Shown here piece by piece: positions 47,153-54,089 of a DNA stretch of 64,000 nt. The position numbers and the translations under genes are program-made. The notes beneath the pieces were generated by a model. It was not told the origin of the DNA. It saw only the letters and a program-made list of their open reading frames with translations, and searched no databases. The stretch's first letter is position 1, and each line of letters starts with the position of its first letter. The DNA is from DATFQI01 sp963831105 (GTDB taxonomy: Bacteria; Actinomycetota; Thermoleophilia; Solirubrobacterales; Solirubrobacteraceae): NCBI GenBank assembly GCA_963831105.1, contig CAWHOS010000010.1:558001-622000 (forward strand), given 5' to 3'.

Positions 47153-47614
47153 ATGGCCGGCCGCGAGACGCCCGCGACGCGCGCGCTCCGCGAGGCCGGC
47201 GTGGCGTTCGAGCTGCGCGAGTACGAGCACGACCCGGCGGCGGGCGCGTATGCGCTCGAGGCCGCCGAGGCGCTCGGCCTCGACCCCGACACCGTCTTCA
47301 AGACCCTCGTGGTCGACCGCGACGGCAGCCTTACCGTCTGCCTCGTCCCCGCGGCCGCCCAGCTCGACACGCGGGCGCTCGGCAAGCGCGTCGCGCTCGC
47401 GCCGCCCGACCGGGCGGAGAAGGTCACGGGCTACGTCACCGGCGGCATCAGCCCGTTCGGGCAGCGCCGCGAGCTGCCGACCTTCGTCGACGAGCTGGTC
47501 GAGATCCTCGACACCGTCTGGGTCAGCGGCGGCCGCCGCGGGCTGGAGATCGGGATCGCCCCCGCGGACCTGGTGCGGCTGCTGAGCGCCGACGTGCGCG
47601 CGATCGCCCGCTAG
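47153..47614 (+). CDS. ybaK: Cys-tRNA(Pro)/Cys-tRNA(Cys) deacylase YbaK/EbsC
   Basis: 153 residues of the YbaK/ProRS editing-domain fold, which hydrolyses mischarged Cys-tRNA. Diagnostic parts: TPATRALREAGVAFELREYE, the conserved VFKTLVVD with its Lys, and VTGGISPFGQRRELPTFVDE. It follows the DUF6510 stop without a gap. The frame is intact and the length typical. Confidence 0.93.
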   Translation: MAGRETPATRALREAGVAFELREYEHDPAAGAYALEAAEALGLDPDTVFKTLVVDRDGSLTVCLVPAAAQLDTRALGKRVALAPPDRAEKVTGYVTGGISPFGQRRELPTFVDELVEILDTVWVSGGRRGLEIGIAPADLVRLLSADVRAIAR

Positions 47615-48855
47615 GCCGGCGTCGCCGCGCGGACCCGCAGCCGCCGCACGTCGCCAACCGCCAGCGCGACCACGAGCAGCGCCAGCACCACCAGCGACGA
47701 CGCGAGCATCGTGGGGCGGGTCCCCAGGGTCGCGGCGACGCCCGCGACCGCCGCGAACCCGAGCGGCATCGCGCCAGCGGTCGTGAACCAGTCCAGCGAG
47801 GTCACCCGCGAGAGCGAGCCCGGCGGGATCTCGCGCCCGAGCGTGGTCTCCCAGAGCGTGAAGCCGGCGCTGACGCCGATGCCGGCGAGCAGCTCGAACG
47901 CCGCGATCGCCCCCGTCGACCCCGCGAAGCCGATGATGATCGGCTGGCACGCCGCGGCCAGGAAGCACACGACGCAGACGAACATCGGGCGCTCCACCCG
48001 CAGGCGCAGCGACAGCACGGCGCCGATGATCGTCCCGACCCCGAAGCAGGTCACGATCACGGCCCAGCTCCCGGCGCCGCCGAGCTCGCGGTCGGCGATC
48101 ACGGGCCCGAGCGCGAGCACGCAGGGCAGCGCGATCAGGTGGTAGGTGGTCAGCGCGGGCATGAACGTCCACATCCAGCGCCGCCGGCGGACCTCGTCCA
48201 CGCCGCCGCGCAGCTCCTCCCAGAACCCCGACACCGCGTCGGCCGCGCGCGCCGCCGGCACGGAGCCCATCCGGATCAGGAAGATCGCGCTGACGAGGAA
48301 CGTGACCGCGTCGACGCCGATCGCCGCGCCCGGGCCGATCGTGACCACGAGCAGCCCGCCGAGCGTCGGGCCGAGCACCGTCCCGACGTTCTGCGCGAGC
48401 CCCATCAGCGCGTTCGCCTGCTGCAGGTGCTCGGGTCCGGCGACCTGGGGGATGAGCCCGCCGGCGGCCGGCCGGAAGAACGCCTCGAAGGTTCCGTAGA
48501 AGGCGACGAGCACGACCAGCATCCACAGCTCGGCGGCGCCCGTCAGCAGCAGCGCGGCGATCACCGCCTGCACGACCATCCGTCCGAAATCGGACACAAG
48601 CATGAGCGTTCGGCGGGGAAGGCGATCGGCCCAGACGCCTGCCACGAGGATCAGCAGGGCGAGCGGGAGGGCCTGCGCGGCGAGCACGAGACCGAGCTCG
48701 CCGGCGCTCCCGTCGAGCTCGTCGAGCACCGCGAAGGCGAGCGCCACCGGCAGCAGCGCGTCGCCGACGAAGGAGACCGCCTGCCCGGCGAGCAGCAGGC
48801 GCAGCTGACGGATCCGCAGGGCGGGCAGCGCGTCGGCGAGGCGGGCGGTCGACAT
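47611..48855 (-). CDS. MFS transporter (DHA3-like)
   Basis: 414 residues, 12 helices, of the MFS_3/enterobactin-exporter-like group. Motif A is GVWADRLPRRTLMLVSDFGR; other typical parts are FRPAAGGLIPQVAGPEHLQQ and ANALMGLAQNVGTVLGPTLG. It is probably a drug or siderophore exporter. It is divergent from a MarR regulator with a palindrome in the 69-base gap, which supports MarR control. The 3' end overlaps ybaK by four bases. Confidence 0.92.
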   Translation of the reverse strand: MSTARLADALPALRIRQLRLLLAGQAVSFVGDALLPVALAFAVLDELDGSAGELGLVLAAQALPLALLILVAGVWADRLPRRTLMLVSDFGRMVVQAVIAALLLTGAAELWMLVVLVAFYGTFEAFFRPAAGGLIPQVAGPEHLQQANALMGLAQNVGTVLGPTLGGLLVVTIGPGAAIGVDAVTFLVSAIFLIRMGSVPAARAADAVSGFWEELRGGVDEVRRRRWMWTFMPALTTYHLIALPCVLALGPVIADRELGGAGSWAVIVTCFGVGTIIGAVLSLRLRVERPMFVCVVCFLAAACQPIIIGFAGSTGAIAAFELLAGIGVSAGFTLWETTLGREIPPGSLSRVTSLDWFTTAGAMPLGFAAVAGVAATLGTRPTMLASSLVVLALLVVALAVGDVRRLRVRAATPA

Positions 48856-48895
48856 GGCGCAGGCAGGCTAGGGCCGCGCCCGGCCGCCGCCTATG

Positions 48896-48911
48896 GAGGT
48901 GGCACCACCTC
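48896..48911. promoter_or_regulatory. Palindromic operator between MFS and MarR genes
   Basis: GAGGTGG and CCACCTC are perfect arms around CA. The site lies 13 bases upstream of the MarR ATG and about 40 from the MFS start, the standard place for a MarR dimer to repress both genes. Confidence 0.6.
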
Positions 48912-48924
48912 GTAACATCTATGT

Positions 48925-49446
48925 ATGACTCATGCACATGAGGTCAACGCGCTCGGTGCGCTCGCGGTCGAGGTCGCGCGCCGCGTGCAGGAGGCCGGCG
49001 AGGCCGCGAGCCCGCATGGGGCATCGGTTCCCGCCGCCCTGGTGGCCCTGCACGGGCTGACGGGCGGGCAGTCGATCGACGCGCTGCGACACGTGGTCGG
49101 GCTCACCCACTCGGGGGCGGTTCGGCTCGTCGACCGGCTCGCCGCGGCGGGCCTGGTCGAGCGCCGGGTCGGCGCCGACGGGAGGGCGGTGGCGCTCCAG
49201 CTCACCCCCGAGGGCCGGCGTGCGGCACGCCGGGTGCTCGTCCGCCGGGAGGCGGCGCTCGAGTCCGTGCTTGCCCCTCTGACCCCTCGCGACCGGGCGG
49301 ACCTCGCCCGGCTCAACGAGCGCCTGCTGCGCTCCTTGACCGAGGGTCAGCAGGAGCGCCGGCGGGTCTGCCGGCTGTGCGACGTCGAGGCCTGCGGGCG
49401 CGACTGCCCCACAAGAGCTGAACCCCGAGCCTCACCCTTCATCTGA
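48925..49446 (+). CDS. MarR-family regulator with C-terminal cysteine cluster
   Basis: 173 residues. The winged helix spans about residues 40-110 (GQSIDALRHVVGLTHSGAVR, LVDRLAAAGLVERRVGADGR). The tail RRRVCRLCDVEACGRDCP carries four cysteines in a C-x2-C-x4-C-x3-C pattern. This suggests metal or redox sensing, similar to other actinobacterial MarR proteins with a Cys-rich end. It likely represses the divergent MFS gene. Confidence 0.9.
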   Translation: MTHAHEVNALGALAVEVARRVQEAGEAASPHGASVPAALVALHGLTGGQSIDALRHVVGLTHSGAVRLVDRLAAAGLVERRVGADGRAVALQLTPEGRRAARRVLVRREAALESVLAPLTPRDRADLARLNERLLRSLTEGQQERRRVCRLCDVEACGRDCPTRAEPRASPFI

Positions 49447-49449
49447 GGT

Positions 49450-50136
49450 TCATACGTCCACCGCGGCGCGTTCGATGCGCCGCGCGACGACCTCCGACCA
49501 ATCCTCTCCGATCGCCCGGACGCGCTCGGCGGAGGCGCCGTGGTCGTACTCGACCCGCCGGTGCTCGATCCGGCCGTCGCCGGTGAGCAGGGCGTAGGCG
49601 GCGCGCACGTCGCCGTCGAACGGCATCCCGACCGAGCCCGGGTTCACGAGCGCGACCCCGCCGGCCGAGGTGCGGGCGAACGGCAGGTGGGTGTGCCCGA
49701 AGACCACGCGCGGCGCGTCGGTGCCGTCGAGCAGCTCCTCGTCCTCGCCGGCGTCCTCGGGATCGAACGAGCGCACGTCGCTGACCGGCGAGCCGTGGCA
49801 GATCAGCGTGCCGTCGATCGGCAGCGAGAAGGGCAGCGAGGCGAGGTCGGCGACCGTGTCGTCCCCGAGCGCCGCCCGGGCCGCGGCGATCGCCCCCGGG
49901 ACGACCGGGTTGTCGGGCGCGGCGCGGGGGTCGGCGGTCCAGCGCTCGCCGTTGCCGCGGATCCAGCTCGCGCGCTCCAGCGCCCGCAGCCGCTCGACCG
50001 TCTCGGCGGGCCAGCCTCCGAACAGCGCGTAGTCGCCGCCCAGCACCCAGCCCTCGACCCCGGCGGCCTCCGCGTCGGCGATCACCGCCTCGAGCGCCGG
50101 CAGGTTGCCATGCACGTCATAGACCAGCGCGAGCAC
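49450..50136 (-). CDS. Metallophosphoesterase (YfcE/diadenosine tetraphosphatase-like)
   Basis: 228 residues. Metal motifs in order: VYDVHGNLPALEAV (D-x-H), VLGGDYALFGG (GGD), IRGNGER (GNxE rather than GNHE/D), LICHGSP, and VVFGHTHLPF with LVNPGSVGMPFDGD. The typical GNHD is replaced by GNGE, which many members of this subgroup share. The substrate is unknown. It is divergent from the GNAT gene 23 bases away. Confidence 0.88.
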   Translation of the reverse strand: MLALVYDVHGNLPALEAVIADAEAAGVEGWVLGGDYALFGGWPAETVERLRALERASWIRGNGERWTADPRAAPDNPVVPGAIAAARAALGDDTVADLASLPFSLPIDGTLICHGSPVSDVRSFDPEDAGEDEELLDGTDAPRVVFGHTHLPFARTSAGGVALVNPGSVGMPFDGDVRAAYALLTGDGRIEHRRVEYDHGASAERVRAIGEDWSEVVARRIERAAVDV

Positions 50137-50159
50137 GCGCCGTTTGTAGCATCGGCGCG

Positions 50160-50819
50160 GTGAGCGACGCGCCGCCGTCCACCCCGCAGCACGAGGCCGA
50201 CCCGCTCGTCGTCACGGGCCCGACGCTGACGCTGCGCTACGCCACGGCCGCCGACGCCCCGCGCCTGCTCGACCTGGCCTCGGACCCGGCTGTCACGCGC
50301 TTCTTCTCCTGGGGCCCCTACACGGACCTCTCCCAGCCCGAGGCCTACATCGCCTCGCTGCCCGGCAAGCGCGAGCGCGGCGAGCTGCTCGACTTCCTGA
50401 TCGACCACCGCGAGGACGGGCCGATCGGCGTCACGGGGCTGTCCGAGCTGTCGGTGCGCAACCGGCACGCCACGGTCGGGTCGTGGTTCGGGCACCGCTG
50501 GTGGGGCAGCGGGGCCAACCTCGAGTCCAAGGCGCTGATCGCCGCGCTCGCGTTCGAGCGGCTCGGGATGGATCGCCTGACCGCGTGGGCCAACACCCGC
50601 AACGGCCGCTCGCAGGTGGCGCTCGAGCGCGTCGGCTTCAAGCGCGAGGGCGTCCTGCGCGACTTCCACCGCCACGGCGACACGCTCCACGACGTGGTCG
50701 TGTTCGGCATGACGCGAAACGGGTGGTTGAAATCTGACCTCGCTCGGGTACACGTCGGCATCGAGGGGACGTCACCGCCGGCATTCACCGTCGGTATGAC
50801 GCCAACCATTCCGCCGTAG
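50160..50819 (+). CDS. GNAT acetyltransferase, RimJ/RimL type
   Basis: 219 residues. Typical blocks: LTLRYATAADAPRLLDLASD, VGSWFGHRWWGSGANLESKA (acetyl-CoA loop region), RLTAWANTRNGRSQVALERV and GFKREGVLRDFHRHGDTLHD. It acetylates protein N-termini or small amines. The start is GTG 50160. The last about 25 residues are not conserved in the family. A hairpin (50806-50827) overlaps its stop. Confidence 0.9.
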   Translation: MSDAPPSTPQHEADPLVVTGPTLTLRYATAADAPRLLDLASDPAVTRFFSWGPYTDLSQPEAYIASLPGKRERGELLDFLIDHREDGPIGVTGLSELSVRNRHATVGSWFGHRWWGSGANLESKALIAALAFERLGMDRLTAWANTRNGRSQVALERVGFKREGVLRDFHRHGDTLHDVVVFGMTRNGWLKSDLARVHVGIEGTSPPAFTVGMTPTIPP

Positions 50820-50827
50820 CGGGGTGG
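50806..50827 (+). terminator. Hairpin overlapping the GNAT stop
   Basis: CCATTCCGC pairs with GCGGGGTGG (two G-U pairs) around CGTA. The GNAT stop codon lies across the loop and right arm. It is a plausible terminator separating this gene from the CAP-domain leader. Confidence 0.45.
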
Positions 50828-50844
50828 AACAAAACACAGATTAG

Positions 50845-50957
50845 AGGCTGGGGAGCCTTCCGGACCTAGGGACCAGGACCCGGGGCGAGGACCGCTGCCC
50901 ACGACGACCTTGGGGAGGTCGTGATGCTCGATCCTGCTCGCTAGGGGGACCACCAGT
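50845..50957 (+). promoter_or_regulatory. Structured leader of the CAP-domain gene
   Basis: Two perfect hairpins with G-rich loops stand in the untranslated region: AGGCT-GGGG-AGCCT (50845-50858) and ACGACCT-TGGGG-AGGTCGT (50904-50922). Between them lies a run of CC/GG blocks that could pair further. It does not fit the cyclic di-GMP or cyclic di-AMP riboswitch patterns I know, although leaders of cell-wall genes in actinobacteria often carry riboswitches. Confidence 0.4.
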
Positions 50958-50975
50958 ACGCGCGCCGCGCTCGGC

Positions 50976-51545
50976 GTGGCACTCACCCTGCTGTTCGCGC
51001 TACCGGCCACCGCGGCGGCCCAGACGCCACCGCTGCCGGCGCCGCTTCCACAGGCTCCGTCGATCCCGTCGGCGCCCTCGATCTCGCTGCCGCTCACCGT
51101 CGCGGCGGCCCAGCCGTGCCCCGGCGCCCGCCGCCGCTCGGGCACGCGCTCCCGCCAGGCCGCCGTCGGCTGCCTGGTCAACAAGGCGCGCACCAGCGCC
51201 GGGCTGCGCGGCTTCCGCTGGAGCTCCACGCTCGCCCGCGCCGCCACCCGCCACGCGCGCGACATGTCGCGCCGCGGCTACTTCGCCCACCAGCGCTCAG
51301 GCGGGCCGTCGCTGGGCCGCCGCGTGCGCGCAGCCGGCTTCCGCGGGCGCAACGTCGGCGAGGCGATCGCCTACGGCTGCGGGTCGCTGAGCACCCCGGC
51401 GTCGATCGTGCGCTCATGGCTCGCCAGCCCGCCGCACCGGGCGATCCTGCTGTCGCGCCGCAGCCGCGTGGGGGTCGGCGTCAGCGGGCGCCCGCCCGTG
51501 GGGTGCGGGGGTCGCGGCGCGACCTACGTGCTCGACGCCGGCTAG
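50976..51545 (+). CDS. Secreted CAP/SCP-domain protein, start uncertain
   Basis: About 190 residues, exported. A signal-like helix (ALTLLFALPATAAAQ) is followed by a Pro-rich linker and a CAP domain: CLVNKARTSAGLRGFRWSST, HARDMSRRGYFAHQ, NVGEAIAYG and ASPPHRAILLSRRSRVGVGV. These bacterial CAP proteins are extracellular with unclear roles. GTG 50976 gives no basic head. The best ribosome site (AGGGGG at 50943) points to a start near 50955-50960, where no standard codon exists, so an unusual start or a base error there is likely. Confidence 0.8.
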   Translation: MALTLLFALPATAAAQTPPLPAPLPQAPSIPSAPSISLPLTVAAAQPCPGARRRSGTRSRQAAVGCLVNKARTSAGLRGFRWSSTLARAATRHARDMSRRGYFAHQRSGGPSLGRRVRAAGFRGRNVGEAIAYGCGSLSTPASIVRSWLASPPHRAILLSRRSRVGVGVSGRPPVGCGGRGATYVLDAG

Positions 51546-51550
51546 GCGTC

Positions 51551-52291
51551 CTAGTCCCGCCGGGAGTCCCAGGAGAACCCGCGGATCGCGAGCGTGAGCC
51601 CGACCGCGGTCCAGAGCGCCAGCACGAGCAGCGCGACGGCGTGGTCGGCCACGCCGTCGCCGTGCACGATCGCGCCCGAGAGGCCGTCGACGAGGTGCTT
51701 GAGCGGGAGCACCTCGGCGATGTCGCGCAGGACCGCCGGCGCGTCCTGCTCGTCGTAGAAGACCCCGGCGATCATCAGCATCGGCAGGAAGACCGCGTTG
51801 ACGTACGCGGGCGCCGACTCCGAGTTGGGGATCGCGTGCGAGAGCGCGACCCCGAGCGAAGCGAAGCAGAGCACGCCGAGGGCCGTGAAGACCGCGAGCG
51901 CGACCCAGTCGCCCGGCCACGAGACGCCGAACACGAGGTGCCCGGCGCAGATCACGATCGCCAGCTGCAGCACGACGTTGGTCACCGCGCTGGCGGCGAC
52001 GCCGGCGAGGTAGGCGGGGGCGGGCAGCGGCGTGCCGCGCAGGCGCTTGAGCACGCCGCTCTCGCGCAGGAACGTCAGGTTGTAGGCGAGCGCGATGAAC
52101 GTCGCCGACATCACGCTCACGCCGGCTATCCCGGGCACGATCACGTCGAGGTCCTCGCGCCGCCCCGCGAAGACGGCGCCGAACAGCGCGAGCAGCAGCA
52201 GCGGCAGCAGGAAGTTGAAGAACGCGGCCGTCGGGTTGCGCCAGAACATCCGGCGCTCGAGCCGGAACTGGTGCCAGGCGAGCGTCATCAT
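51551..52291 (-). CDS. ABC-2 type transporter permease
   Basis: 246 residues, six helices. It begins MMTLAWHQFRLERRMFWRNP and includes TFIALAYNLTFLRESGVLKR, LRGTPLPAPAYLAG and a MLMIAGVFYDEQDAP segment, the usual pattern of drug-export ABC-2 permeases (NodJ/DrrB-like). It is coupled by ATGA overlap to the ATPase upstream. It probably exports a hydrophobic compound; no specific substrate is evident. Confidence 0.92.
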   Translation of the reverse strand: MMTLAWHQFRLERRMFWRNPTAAFFNFLLPLLLLALFGAVFAGRREDLDVIVPGIAGVSVMSATFIALAYNLTFLRESGVLKRLRGTPLPAPAYLAGVAASAVTNVVLQLAIVICAGHLVFGVSWPGDWVALAVFTALGVLCFASLGVALSHAIPNSESAPAYVNAVFLPMLMIAGVFYDEQDAPAVLRDIAEVLPLKHLVDGLSGAIVHGDGVADHAVALLVLALWTAVGLTLAIRGFSWDSRRD

Positions 52292-53163
52292 GCGGCGGCG
52301 GGCTCCGGCTCGCGCGCCTCCGCCGTCAGCTCGAGGTAGACGTCCTCGAGGCTCGGCCGGCTGACCGAGAGCTCCTCGAGCCGCTCCCCGCGCGCCAGCG
52401 CGGCGGCGGTGGCCTCGTGCAGCAGCGTCGTCGGGTCCTCGGTGACGACCTCGACGAGCTCGTGGCCGAGCCGGTAGCTCACCCGGTAGCGGGCGGCGCC
52501 GGCGATCAGCTCGCCGGGCGGGCCCTCGGCGAGGATGCGGCCGTCCTTGACGATCGCGACGCGGTCGGCCAGCGCCTGCGCCTCGTCGAGGTAGTGCGTG
52601 GTCAGCAGGACCGTCTTGCCGAGGTCGCGTAGTGCGCGCACGACCTCCCACGCGGCCCGGCGCGCGGCGGGGTCGAAGCCCGTCGTCGGCTCGTCGAGGA
52701 AGATCAGCTCGGGGTCGCCGACGAGCGCGAGCGCCAGGTCCAGCCGGCGCCGCTGCCCGCCCGACAGCGTGCGCGCGCGGCGCTCGGCCGCCTCCCGGAG
52801 GCCGGTCAGCGCCAGCGTCTCGTCGACGCCGCGCGGCGCCGGGTACAGGCGCGCGAAGTGCTCGAGCGTCTCGCGGACGGTCAGGTGCGGGTAGGTGCCG
52901 CAGCTCTGCAGGACGATCCCGACGCGGGACCGCAGCTCGTACGCCCGCTCGGCGGGGTCGTGACCGAGCACGGACACCTCGCCGCCGTCGCGGCGGCGGT
53001 GGCCCTCGAGGATCTCGACGGTCGTCGTCTTGCCCGCTCCGTTGGGCCCGAGCAGGCCGTAGACCTCGCCGCGACGGACCGAGAACGTCAGTCCACGAAC
53101 CGCCTCGTGGGCGCCGTAGGCCTTTGACAGGTCGTTCACAACGATCGCGGCGTTCGCCGTCAC
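52288..53163 (-). CDS. ABC transporter ATPase (DrrA-like drug exporter)
   Basis: 291 residues. Walker A GPNGAGKT, Q-loop GIVLQSCGTYPHLTVRET, signature LSGGQRRRLDLALALV, Walker B LIFLDEPTTGFDP and H-loop LLTTHYLDEA are all present. The C-terminal extension matches the DrrA class. GTG 53163 is chosen, since the domain starts soon after and the longer reading overlaps the ppx start region. It forms an exporter with the following permease. Confidence 0.93.
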   Translation of the reverse strand: MTANAAIVVNDLSKAYGAHEAVRGLTFSVRRGEVYGLLGPNGAGKTTTVEILEGHRRRDGGEVSVLGHDPAERAYELRSRVGIVLQSCGTYPHLTVRETLEHFARLYPAPRGVDETLALTGLREAAERRARTLSGGQRRRLDLALALVGDPELIFLDEPTTGFDPAARRAAWEVVRALRDLGKTVLLTTHYLDEAQALADRVAIVKDGRILAEGPPGELIAGAARYRVSYRLGHELVEVVTEDPTTLLHEATAAALARGERLEELSVSRPSLEDVYLELTAEAREPEPAAA

Positions 53164-53195
53164 GCTCCCATCATGGCAACCTCCCCGCCACTCCA

Positions 53196-54089
53196 ATGGT
53201 GTGCGGCTGCATCGACATCGGCTCCAACACGACGCGCGTGCTCGTCGCCGACGCCAGCGACGGCCGGCTGCGCGAGGTGCTGCAGCGGCGGGCCTTCACG
53301 CGGATCGGCAAGGGCCTCAAGCCGGGCGCCGAGATCCCGCGCGCGAAGATCGAGGAGGTGGCGGACGTCGTCGCCTCGCACCGCGCGCTCGCCGAGGAGG
53401 CCGGGGCGCACCCTGTCCGCACGGTCGCCACGGCGGCGATCCGCTCCGCGGCCAACCGCGACGAGTTCGTCGAGCTCGTCAGCGAGCGCGGCGGCGTGGA
53501 GGTCTCCATCCTCGAGGGCGAGGAGGAGGCCCGGCTCGCGTTCCTCGGCGCCACGCGGACGCTCGGGCACCGCCTGGAGGGCCGGGTCGGCGTCGTCGAC
53601 GTCGGCGGCGGCTCGACGGAGATCGCGGTCGGCACGGTCGAGGGCGGCGTCTCGTGGTGGGCGTCCTTCCGGCTCGGCTCGGGCCACCTCGCGGACGAGC
53701 ACCTGCGCTCGGACCCGCCGTCGGCTGCCGAGCTCGCCGTGATGCGCGCGCACGCGGTCGAGGTCTTCGAGACGATCGCCGTTCCGCGGCCGGGGGCGGC
53801 CGTCGCGGTCGGCGGCAGCGCCGCCTCGCTGCGGCGTCTCGTCGGAGGCAGGACGCTCGACGAGGGCACGCTGCGGCGGGCGCTCGACGTGCTCGCGCAG
53901 GCGCCGGTCAGCGAGGTCGCCGAGCGTCTCGCGCTCGATCCCGAGCGGGTGCGGCTGATGCCCGCGGGCATGGTGATCCTCGCCGCCGCCACCCAATGCC
54001 TCGGCTGCACGTTGACGATCGGCAACGGCGGCCTGCGCGAAGGCGTGTTGCTCGAGCTCGCGGGTGGCATGATCGGAGGTGACGCATGA
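53196..54089 (+). CDS. ppx: Ppx/GppA-family phosphatase (exopolyphosphatase)
   Basis: 297 residues of the ASKHA fold, short form without the C-terminal HD domain. Motifs: CIDIGSNTTRVLVADA (phosphate 1), VATAAIRSAANRDEF, ILEGEEEARLAFLGA, VVDVGGGSTEIAVG (phosphate 2) and VGGSAASLRRL. It removes phosphate from polyphosphate or from pppGpp. Here the ppk1 gene overlaps its stop by four bases, which supports polyphosphate as the substrate. The ATG at 53196 begins the conserved domain. Confidence 0.9.
   Translation: MVCGCIDIGSNTTRVLVADASDGRLREVLQRRAFTRIGKGLKPGAEIPRAKIEEVADVVASHRALAEEAGAHPVRTVATAAIRSAANRDEFVELVSERGGVEVSILEGEEEARLAFLGATRTLGHRLEGRVGVVDVGGGSTEIAVGTVEGGVSWWASFRLGSGHLADEHLRSDPPSAAELAVMRAHAVEVFETIAVPRPGAAVAVGGSAASLRRLVGGRTLDEGTLRRALDVLAQAPVSEVAERLALDPERVRLMPAGMVILAAATQCLGCTLTIGNGGLREGVLLELAGGMIGGDA

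Noticed and set aside
50845..50957. Cyclic di-GMP or cyclic di-AMP riboswitch before the CAP-domain gene
   Set aside because: The conserved core sequences I know for those classes are not present; only generic hairpins can be supported.
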